In this document: positions 1 to 4,929 of the stretch, in pieces
Position numbering within the stretch: the first letter of the stretch is position 1
Layout of the letters: every line of letters starts with the position of its first letter
Assembly: GCA_934370915.1 (NCBI GenBank)
Contig: CAKRNI010000191.1
Span: forward strand, 1-5,057
Direction of reading: 5' to 3'
DNA: 5,057 bases
From: an uncultured Lachnospiraceae bacterium
Lineage (GTDB): Bacteria; Bacillota; Clostridia; Lachnospirales; Lachnospiraceae
Notes under the pieces: generated by a model
Told to the model about the DNA's origin: nothing
What the model saw: the letters and a program-made list of their open reading frames with translations, nothing else
Database searches by the model: none
Made by a program: the position numbers and the translations under genes

Positions 1-212
1 AACACTATAAAAGGATTCAGGAGCTTGTAACGGCGTTTAAGGACGAGAACGGCAGCTATATCTGCCGGGAACTGTTGGCCGGGATCAATACGGATACAAC
101 TCCGGTTCCGGAGGCGAGAACGGAGAACTACTATAAAAAGCGTCCATGCGCAGAGCTCGCGGCCTGTGCAGCGGATATTCTGGAGAAACATCTGGAAGAA
201 CTACAGAAATAG
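1..212 (+). CDS. C-GCAxxG-C-C family protein, C-terminal part (partial)
   Basis: This is the last 69 codons of a gene that enters from the left edge; the first complete codon is at position 3 and the stop is TAG at 210-212. The visible part reads ELVTAFKDENGSYICRELL, then a variable linker, then KKRPCAELAACAADILEKHL. This matches the C-terminal layout of the C-GCAxxG-C-C putative redox-active family: a helix ending in a C-(R/K)-E-L motif (Cys21 of the visible part), then a second cysteine pair in a helical 'C....A.C.A.IL' tail (Cys49 and Cys55). The name-giving CGCAxxG segment would lie upstream, outside the window. The family is small (roughly 130-170 residues), common in anaerobes, and of unknown reaction, possibly metal or redox centre binding. 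The gene converges on the minus-strand transporter gene, with 142 bp between the stops. The assignment rests on remembered family pattern, not a search. Confidence 0.7.
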   Translation, partial: HYKRIQELVTAFKDENGSYICRELLAGINTDTTPVPEARTENYYKKRPCAELAACAADILEKHLEELQK

Positions 213-271
213 AATTGAATTTCCAATCTTGAGAAGAAAAGAACTCATCTCTGAGGTATCATTATGGCAAC

Positions 272-305
272 AAAAAATGACCCGCCGCAAAAGCGACGGG
301 TCATT
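272..305 (-). terminator. Rho-independent terminator of the first AbgT-family gene
   Basis: A 13-bp stem (276-288 with 293-305) closes a 4-nt loop at 289-292. Read on the minus strand, every position pairs (one G-U), and the stem runs directly into six T residues (277 back to 272). It begins about 50 nt after the stop of the minus-strand transporter gene. On the plus strand the same stem has one C-A mismatch and is followed by a weaker T-rich stretch, so it may also stop the upstream plus-strand gene, less efficiently. Confidence 0.85.
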
Positions 306-354
306 CTGCCTTTATATTTTACACAGTAAGCTTTGTAAGCTGCTATACTCTGAA

Positions 355-1893
355 TTAGAGGATTCCAGCCGGAAGAGCAACGCCAACGCCCGGTCCGAAC
401 GGAAGTCCGATCATCATCCAGATAACAACTACGATGATCCATGCGAGCTGAAGAACGATGGACATCGGGATCATGTTGGAGATCAGAGTACCGATCTTGA
501 GATCCGGAACGTACTTTGTCTGAGCAACACTTAAGATCATCCAGATATATGCAGACATCGGTGTCCAGCAGTTGAACGGGGAATCACCAATTCTGTAAAG
601 TAACTGTGTGAAGCCCGGATGATAACCGAGGAGCATGAACATCGGAACGAAGATCGGAGCGAAAATAGCCCACTTCGCGGAACCGGAGGATACGAAGATG
701 TTGACGAAGGAGCAGAGGATGATGAATGCTACACAGAGCGGAATACCTGTGAAACCTGCAGCCTCGAGACCATCAGCACCTGCGATTGCAAGGAGTGTAC
801 CAAGCTTTGTCCAGTTGAATAAGCCCTGGAACTGTCCGCAGAAGAAGCAGAACAGAACGTAGGAACCCATGCCGGCCATCTGCTTTGACATTGCCTTGTT
901 GACATCAACAGCGTTCTTGAATGTGCCTGCAGTGAAGCCGTATGCAAGACCGCAGAGGCAGAACAGAACGAACAGGATCGGGATCAGGCCCTTTAAGAGC
1001 GGGGATCCGATAAACGCACCATTCTCGCCGGAAAGAAGACCGGTGAAGAATCCGATTGCAATGATGATGATGTAGATGATCGCGGTAAGACCTGCAGCAT
1101 TCAGACCTTTCTTCTGCTGCGGGGTAACTTCTTCGAGTTTCGCTTCTCCGGCACCCTCGTATTTTCCGAAACGCGGCTCGATCATATGTACGGAACAGAA
1201 TCCGATAACTGCTGCGCAGAGGAAGGTGGAGAAGATCATGAAGAACCAGTTACAGGTCGGGTCAACCTGGAATGTTGTATCCGGGATGAATGCCTTGATC
1301 GCATCGTTTGTAAGACCCTGTAACAGAGTATCAGTACCGGCAACCATCAGGTTCGCTGTGAAACCGGCCTGAGCACCTGCGTAACCAACCATCATACCAA
1401 CTACCGGGTGTTTGCCAACGCCCATGTAAACGATGGCAGCCATCGGCGGGATAACGACCATAGCTGTATCGGAAGCGATGTTTCCGACTGTACCGACGAA
1501 TGCGATTACATACGGGATCATAGCTGCCGGAACGTTCTTTAAGGAACTGTTCAGCATGGAGATCAGCATTCCGGACTCCTCACAGAGACCGATACCGAGT
1601 GTCATTGTGATAACCAGACCTAACGGAGCGAAACCGGTAAAGTTCTTTACCATGTTGCCTAAGATCCAGTCAACGCCGTCTTTGGAGAACAGGTTCGCAG
1701 ATGTTACGACCTCTCCGGAAGCCGGGTTTGTAAGGGCAACGCCCATTACACTGAAGATGCAGCCGATGATGGCTGTGATAAGGAAAAGCCAGCAGAACAG
1801 AATCGCTGGCGGCGGCAATTTGTTACAAACTTTTTCGATACCATCAATCAGTTTGTCCACGCCGGTTTTCTTAGCGGTAGTGTTTTCACTCAT
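355..1893 (-). CDS. AbgT-family transporter, paralogue 1 (512 aa)
   Basis: This is a polytopic membrane protein of the AbgT family (p-aminobenzoyl-glutamate importer of E. coli; sulfonamide exporters MtrF and YdaH). Its 512 residues match the family length of about 510. Landmarks in order: N-terminal helix with CNKLPPPAILFCW (23-35), NFTGFAPLG (84-92), LGIGLCEESG (99-108), GNIASDTA (137-144), GFTANLMVAGTD (177-188), EPRFGKYEG (239-247), FNWTKLG (359-365), VNIFVSSGSAKW (397-408), FVPMFMLLGYHPGF (415-428), YRIGDS (433-438), TPMS (444-447) and the C-terminal GLPFGPGVG. By register, D188, N398, W408, R434 and D437 fall on the pocket residues I recall for YdaH (D180, N390, W400, R426, D429), and S405 and P445 on MtrF pocket residues. 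The chosen start has AGGAGG (complement of 1902-1907) 8 nt upstream. The gene is monocistronic by its terminator. Substrate and direction of transport cannot be read from the sequence. Confidence 0.95.
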   Translation of the reverse strand: MSENTTAKKTGVDKLIDGIEKVCNKLPPPAILFCWLFLITAIIGCIFSVMGVALTNPASGEVVTSANLFSKDGVDWILGNMVKNFTGFAPLGLVITMTLGIGLCEESGMLISMLNSSLKNVPAAMIPYVIAFVGTVGNIASDTAMVVIPPMAAIVYMGVGKHPVVGMMVGYAGAQAGFTANLMVAGTDTLLQGLTNDAIKAFIPDTTFQVDPTCNWFFMIFSTFLCAAVIGFCSVHMIEPRFGKYEGAGEAKLEEVTPQQKKGLNAAGLTAIIYIIIIAIGFFTGLLSGENGAFIGSPLLKGLIPILFVLFCLCGLAYGFTAGTFKNAVDVNKAMSKQMAGMGSYVLFCFFCGQFQGLFNWTKLGTLLAIAGADGLEAAGFTGIPLCVAFIILCSFVNIFVSSGSAKWAIFAPIFVPMFMLLGYHPGFTQLLYRIGDSPFNCWTPMSAYIWMILSVAQTKYVPDLKIGTLISNMIPMSIVLQLAWIIVVVIWMMIGLPFGPGVGVALPAGIL

Positions 1894-1921
1894 TTGAAAA
1901 ACCTCCTGTAAACTTAATTTA

Positions 1922-1946
1922 CGGGATCTAAACCCCCGAGATCCCG
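1922..1946 (-). promoter_or_regulatory. Palindrome in the 5' leader of AbgT-family gene 1
   Basis: A perfect 8-bp inverted repeat, CGGGATCT (1922-1929) and AGATCCCG (1939-1946), flanks a 9-nt loop. On the minus strand it lies just after the predicted transcription start (about 1951) and about 15 nt before the AGGAGG ribosome site. It could be a repressor operator overlapping the early transcribed region, or a 5' mRNA hairpin affecting stability or translation. No run of T follows it on the minus strand, so it is not an ordinary terminator. Which role applies is inference. Confidence 0.5.
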
Positions 1947-1957
1947 CTTACATGGAT

Positions 1958-1986
1958 ATTATACTATAAAGGGTTCGAAAAAGCTA
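1958..1986 (-). promoter_or_regulatory. Candidate promoter of AbgT-family gene 1
   Basis: The minus strand carries a perfect TATAAT (complement of 1958-1963), giving a start site near 1951 and a leader of about 58 nt. The hexamer 17 bp upstream (complement of 1981-1986) reads TAGCTT, a poor -35, and there is no TG extension in front of the -10. If this is the real promoter it may need an activator or have modest activity. Confidence 0.45.
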
Positions 1987-2123
1987 TATGTTTTTTATAA
2001 AGTGTTTATAATTTTTATTTTTAAATTAGAAAACCGAAAAAAAAGCCGGAGATTTCGCCAAATGGAATGATAAATATTTGGTAAAAATGCACAAATCAGG
2101 AAATGGCGAATATGAGAAGATTA

Positions 2124-2152
2124 TTGCGTTTATAGTGGTTTCGTGTTAAGAT
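2124..2152 (+). promoter_or_regulatory. Promoter of the NERD-like gene
   Basis: TTGCGT (2124-2129) and TAAGAT (2147-2152) are separated by exactly 17 bp, and TG at 2144-2145 makes an extended -10. Transcription would start near 2159, leaving a leader of about 115 nt. The same arrangement (TTGCGG, 17 bp, TAAGAT with TG extension, 11 identical bases around the -10) recurs at 4828-4856 in front of the peptidase gene, which raises confidence in both. Confidence 0.6.
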
Positions 2153-2158
2153 AAAGTA

Positions 2159-2275
2159 TCGTGCATGAAACGTGATGACAGATAATAAAGGAATCCTGCC
2201 TGACGGATTCAAAAAAGACTGTCGGTGGCAGCAACTGCCAATGTGCGGTTAATTGAATACCTGGGAGGATAAAAT
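2159..2275 (+). promoter_or_regulatory. Structured 5' leader of the NERD-like gene
   Basis: The leader can form two local hairpins: GAATCC (2191-2196) with GGATTC (2205-2210), and TGGCAG (2226-2231) with CTGCCA (2235-2240) around a CAA loop. An alternative fold uses the same bases: CTGCC-TGAC (2196-2204) with GTCG (2221-2224) and GGCAG (2227-2231), with a 2-nt bulge. The folds exclude each other, as in switching leaders. I do not recognise a known riboswitch class, and no T-run terminator lies before the gene, so a regulatory role is only possible. The ribosome site GGGAGG (2263-2268) is 7 nt before the start codon. Confidence 0.3.
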
Positions 2276-2902
2276 ATGTTTGGTGGAAACTTTCAGACAT
2301 GGAAACTTCATTCGGCGCAGGACTACTTTATGTTCTTTGCCTACCTACTGGCCGGTATACTGGTGTTCTGGCTGATCGCGAAACACATGAACAAACAGCG
2401 GAACCACGAAAAGGCTGTAGAAAAGGTCTCCGCGCGGCTGAAAAGGATCTGCGGAAAGCCCGGTGAGGTTTTAAAGAACGCGACTTTAAATCTGCCGGAA
2501 GGAAAAATGACGTTTGACGCGGTCCTTATGGATAAGAGAGGTGTTTACCTTGTAAGAACTTACGGCTGGGGAATTAAGATATACGGAACTCCGGACGGAG
2601 CAATGTGGCGGCGAGAAGACGCAAAGAGAAAAGAAGAGTTTGAAAATCCGCTTCTGGAATTGAAAAAAGGCGCGGCGGAGATCACAAAGGTGATGGAAGA
2701 AAACGGAGTTCAGAACCTGAAGGTGATGCCGATGGTCGTATTCGCGGACAACTTCCAGACTCCGGAGCTGTATCTCGGATATGGTTCTTTCTCCACAACG
2801 TATCAGGAATTAAAGAACTGGTATAAAAAACAGTCGGGCGTAAAAGAAGTGCAGTACGATTACGATAAGGTTTCTTCTATTATAAAAGGACTTGTAAAAT
2901 AA
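2276..2902 (+). CDS. Membrane-anchored NERD-like domain protein (208 aa), nuclease motif degenerate
   Basis: One transmembrane helix near the N-terminus (about 17-37) is followed by a basic stretch (KHMNKQRNHEK), so by the positive-inside rule the rest should be cytoplasmic. Residues about 60-160 resemble the NERD (nuclease-related) domain: MTFDAVLMDKRGVYLVRTYGWGIKIYG fits the family's 'D-x-hydrophobic, G-hydrophobic-hydrophobic-hydrophobic, E-x-K-x-W-x-G' core, FENPLLELKKGAAEI (122-136) fits the 'NPL..Q....A' helix, and MPMVVFAD (151-158) the following strand. D81 is kept, but the usual acidic and lysine positions of the E-x-K motif appear as R94 and Y96, so nuclease activity is doubtful. 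The tail (160-208) contains a predicted helical KNWYKKQSG segment and no motif I recognise. The gene is single, preceded by GGGAGG and followed by a strong terminator. Function is unknown; the NERD call is by pattern and moderately secure. Confidence 0.7.
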   Translation: MFGGNFQTWKLHSAQDYFMFFAYLLAGILVFWLIAKHMNKQRNHEKAVEKVSARLKRICGKPGEVLKNATLNLPEGKMTFDAVLMDKRGVYLVRTYGWGIKIYGTPDGAMWRREDAKRKEEFENPLLELKKGAAEITKVMEENGVQNLKVMPMVVFADNFQTPELYLGYGSFSTTYQELKNWYKKQSGVKEVQYDYDKVSSIIKGLVK

Positions 2903-2919
2903 GAAAACGGAAGATGAAT

Positions 2920-2955
2920 AAAACGGGCAGTTCCGAAATGGAGCTGCCCGTTTTT
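2920..2955. terminator. Bidirectional Rho-independent terminator
   Basis: A 15-bp stem (2920-2934 with 2940-2954, one G-U pair) encloses the 5-nt loop GAAAT. On the plus strand it ends in TTTTT (2951-2955), and on the minus strand in TTTTATT, so it can stop both the plus-strand NERD-like gene (stop 18 nt before) and the minus-strand transporter gene (stop 30 nt away). This fits the convergent arrangement. Confidence 0.95.
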
Positions 2956-2984
2956 GACAAATCTGTTATGTACTGCCGAAAGGT

Positions 2985-4529
2985 TTAAAGGATACCAACC
3001 GGAAGAGCGGAACCAACGCCCGGTCCGATCGGAAGACCGATGAGATACCAGATGATGAAGAAGATCACCCAGATCACTTCGAGGATAACAGCGATTGGAA
3101 GAAGGTTGGAAATAAGAGTACCGATCTTTATATCCTTCATGTACTTTGTCTGTGCGGTTGCGAGAACCATCCAGATATACGGGGACATCGGTGTAACTGC
3201 GTTTGTCGGGGAATCACCAAGTCTGTAAAGCAGCTGTGTGAAGCCCGGATGGTAACCAAGGAGCATGAACATCGGAACGAAGATCGGAGCGAAGATCGCC
3301 CATTTTGCGGAACCGGATGACATGAAGATGTTTACGCAGGTTACAACGAAGATAAAGCAGATGAATAACGGGATACCTGTGAAGCCTGCGGACTGAAGAA
3401 GATCAGCGCCGCCGATCGCAAGGAGTGTACCGAGCTTTGTCCAGTTGAATAAGCCCTGGAACTGTCCACAGAAGAAGCAGAAGGAAACGTAGGATCCCAT
3501 AGCTGCCATCTGTTTGTTCATTGCTTTACTGATATCACCGGATTTTGTAAATTTACCGGAGCCGAAGCCGTACATAATGCCGCAAAGTGCGAAGAATACG
3601 AACAGGATCGGGATCAGTCCCTTTAAGAGCGGGGAACCGACGAAAGCACCGTTCTCGCCTGCCAGCGGGCCTGTGAAGAAGCCGATAACAAGAAGGACGA
3701 TATAAATAACAGCGGTGATACCGGCCCAGCGGAGACCTTTGTTTTCCTCACCGGACAGCTTTTCGAGCTTTTCATCATCGCTGCCCTCATATTTACCGAA
3801 ACGCGGCTCTACGATCTTTGTACAGATAGCGCCGATGACGATCGAGCAGAGGAAGGTGGAAGCGATCATGAAGAACCAGTTACAGGTAACATCTACCTGG
3901 AAGGTTGTGTCCGGTAAAAAGCCCTTGATTGCGTCGTTTGTAAGACCCTGAAGCAGGGAATCAGTACCAGCAACCATAAGGTTTGCGGTAAAGCCAGCAT
4001 TTGCACCGGCGTATCCGCAGATCATACCAACGATCGGGTGTTTGCCTGCGCCGATATAAAGAAGTGCAGCGATCGGAGGAACGATGATATTTGCTGTATC
4101 AGAAGCGATATTTCCGATGGTTCCAACGAATGCGATAAGGTACGGAACAAGAACCGGAGGAACGTCACTTAAGCAGCTCTTTAAGAGGGACATAACAAGA
4201 CCGGACTCCTCACAGAGACCGATACCGAGTGTCATGGTGATTACCAGACCGAGCGGTGCGAAACCTGTGAAGTTCTTTACCATACTTTCAAGGAACCAGT
4301 GAAGTCCGTCTACCGAGAAGAAGTTCTGGGAAACAACGGCCTCTCCGGTTGCCGGGTTGATCAGGCTTACACCGGCTACGGTTGCAATTGTACCGATAAT
4401 CGCTGTGAAAAGGAAGAGCCAGCAGAACAGGATTACCGGATCGGGGAGTTTGTTACATACGTTTTCGACTACGGTCAACGCCTTGTCGAGCCAGGTCTGC
4501 TTTGTTGCAGTATTGGTGTTTTCGCTCAT
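2985..4529 (-). CDS. AbgT-family transporter, paralogue 2 (514 aa)
   Basis: This is a second full-length AbgT-family membrane transporter, about 70% identical to paralogue 1 by ungapped hand alignment with a constant two-residue offset. Family landmarks: CNKLPDPVILFCW (25-37), NFTGFAPLG (86-94), LGIGLCEESG (101-110), GNIASDTA (139-146), GFTANLMVAGTD (179-190), EPRFGKYEG (241-249), VNIFMSSGSAKW (399-410), FVPMFMLLGYHPGF (417-430), YRLGDS (435-440), TPMS (446-449) and GLPIGPGVG near the C-terminus. The expected pocket positions D190, N400, S407, W410, R436, D439 and P447 are intact. Differences from paralogue 1 cluster at the N-terminus, the 232-282 loop and helix, and next to conserved motifs (NAVTPMSP here, NCWTPMSA there). 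AGGAGG (complement of 4537-4542) sits 7 nt before the start. Transcription likely comes from the near-consensus promoter at 4660-4688. Its head-to-head neighbour is an M20 peptidase gene, a pairing known for AbgT; uptake of a peptide-like substrate is an inference. Confidence 0.95.
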   Translation of the reverse strand: MSENTNTATKQTWLDKALTVVENVCNKLPDPVILFCWLFLFTAIIGTIATVAGVSLINPATGEAVVSQNFFSVDGLHWFLESMVKNFTGFAPLGLVITMTLGIGLCEESGLVMSLLKSCLSDVPPVLVPYLIAFVGTIGNIASDTANIIVPPIAALLYIGAGKHPIVGMICGYAGANAGFTANLMVAGTDSLLQGLTNDAIKGFLPDTTFQVDVTCNWFFMIASTFLCSIVIGAICTKIVEPRFGKYEGSDDEKLEKLSGEENKGLRWAGITAVIYIVLLVIGFFTGPLAGENGAFVGSPLLKGLIPILFVFFALCGIMYGFGSGKFTKSGDISKAMNKQMAAMGSYVSFCFFCGQFQGLFNWTKLGTLLAIGGADLLQSAGFTGIPLFICFIFVVTCVNIFMSSGSAKWAIFAPIFVPMFMLLGYHPGFTQLLYRLGDSPTNAVTPMSPYIWMVLATAQTKYMKDIKIGTLISNLLPIAVILEVIWVIFFIIWYLIGLPIGPGVGSALPVGIL

Positions 4530-4610
4530 ACAGAAACCTCCTGTAATAGTAAGAAGTGCGAAATAACTGAAAAAACAGGAAGATTTCCAGCAATTCCGCC
4601 GATAAAGTAA

Positions 4611-4649
4611 AAAGTTAATTCTTTGCTAAGAATAAAAAATATTAACTTT
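4611..4649 (-). promoter_or_regulatory. Compound inverted repeat at the start of the AbgT-family gene 2 transcript
   Basis: The outer arms AAAGTTAAT (4611-4619) and ATTAACTTT (4641-4649) are perfect over 9 bp with a 21-nt spacer. Inside lies a 6-bp hairpin, ATTCTT (4618-4623) and AAGAAT (4628-4633) with a TGCT loop, overlapping the outer left arm by two bases. On the minus strand the element begins only a few bases after the predicted start site (about 4653). It fits an operator for a dimeric regulator or a leader hairpin. AT-richness makes chance symmetry more likely, so the call is tentative. Confidence 0.45.
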
Positions 4650-4659
4650 CTATAAAACG

Positions 4660-4688
4660 ATTATATATCTTTTGTAAATAGCTGTCCA
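4660..4688 (-). promoter_or_regulatory. Sigma-A-type promoter of AbgT-family gene 2
   Basis: The minus strand reads TGGACA (complement of 4683-4688; 5 of 6 matches to the -35 consensus), a 17-bp spacer, and TATAAT (complement of 4660-4665; perfect -10). The T7 tract and AT-rich DNA just upstream of the -35 could strengthen it. The predicted start is near 4653, giving a leader of about 124 nt. Confidence 0.8.
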
Positions 4689-4827
4689 CACCTTTTTTTA
4701 TTTAGCGTAGAAGTTTTTACAGTTTATAATATTAATATAAATCGAATAATTTAGAAAATTCAGACAAAACAATAAAATGAAGTCGGGGAGATCCGGCAAG
4801 GAAAGCGGATAAAGCTGAGGTATTTTC

Positions 4828-4856
4828 TTGCGGAGATGGCAGATCCATGTTAAGAT
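4828..4856 (+). promoter_or_regulatory. Promoter of the M20 peptidase gene
   Basis: TTGCGG (4828-4833) and TAAGAT (4851-4856) are 17 bp apart, with TG at 4848-4849 as an extended -10. The 11 bases at 4848-4858 are identical to those at 2144-2154 in the other plus-strand promoter. Transcription would begin near 4863, about 67 nt before the start codon. Confidence 0.6.
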
Positions 4857-4875
4857 AAGTGAGTGAGATTTGCGA

Positions 4876-4902
4876 TGCGGGGACTGAAAAAAGGTCCTTG
4901 CA
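4876..4902 (+). promoter_or_regulatory. Hairpin in the peptidase gene leader
   Basis: Positions 4876-4885 can pair with 4893-4902 over 10 bp, including three G-U pairs, around a GAAAAAA loop. It ends 12 nt before the ribosome site AGGAGG (4915-4920). The core (GGACTGAAAAAAG) resembles the GGATTCAAAAAAG segment at 2205-2217 in the other leader. A regulatory role is unproven. Confidence 0.3.
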
Positions 4903-4929
4903 GCAGGAAAAAACAGGAGGGGTTAGCAG

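Larger units (their letters stand above)
1894..2275. other. Divergent intergenic region 1 (no gene)
   Basis: This 382-bp stretch separates two divergent genes and has no convincing coding sequence. From left to right it holds the ribosome site and 5' leader of the minus-strand transporter, with a palindrome; a minus-strand -10 element; a very AT-rich block (about 1975-2045); two loose inverted repeats (2058-2063 with 2076-2081, and 2054-2060 with 2104-2110) that could be regulator sites but are too short to call; and then the plus-strand promoter and a leader of about 115 nt with hairpin potential before the NERD-like gene. Confidence 0.7.
4530..4929. other. Divergent intergenic region 2 (no gene)
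   Basis: This 400-bp stretch lies between the second transporter and the peptidase gene. It contains the minus-strand ribosome site, a compound inverted repeat (4611-4649), a near-consensus minus promoter with an AT-rich block upstream of its -35 (about 4690-4760) that may act as an UP element, a purine-rich stretch (about 4770-4815) with nothing recognised, and the plus promoter and leader. It shares several colinear short motifs with the intergenic region at 1894-2275. No protein-coding signal was found. Confidence 0.7.

Noticed and set aside
166..534. 122-codon plus-strand frame across the convergent gene ends
   Set aside because: It starts inside the C-GCAxxG-C-C family gene, reads through the terminator hairpin and ends inside the transporter gene. 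The translation is low-complexity and resembles no family I know.
1433..1897. 154-codon plus-strand reading frame antisense to the first transporter gene
   Set aside because: It lies wholly over a well-supported AbgT-family gene, has no ribosome site of note, and a similar antisense frame appears at the matching place in the second copy, as expected from codon constraint in membrane proteins.
2007..2012. Plus-strand TATAAT, with another at 4725-4730
   Set aside because: Neither has a usable -35 at 16-18 bp, and both sit in AT-rich blocks. They count only as part of the shared block pattern, not as promoters.
2054..2110. Inverted repeats TTCGCCA/TGGCGAA and CCAAAT/ATTTGG in intergenic region 1
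   Set aside because: Six to seven bp arms with long spacers in AT-rich DNA are expected by chance, and no matching pair is seen in intergenic region 2.
2175..2252. 25-codon open frame in the NERD-like gene leader
   Set aside because: It has no convincing ribosome site and no run of one regulatory amino acid, so I do not call a leader peptide. It does overlap the alternative hairpins.
355..4529. A composite transposon or insertion flanked by the duplicated transporter genes
   Set aside because: The repeats are intact diverged transporter genes, not insertion sequences. There is no transposase, no terminal inverted repeat and no target-site duplication visible.
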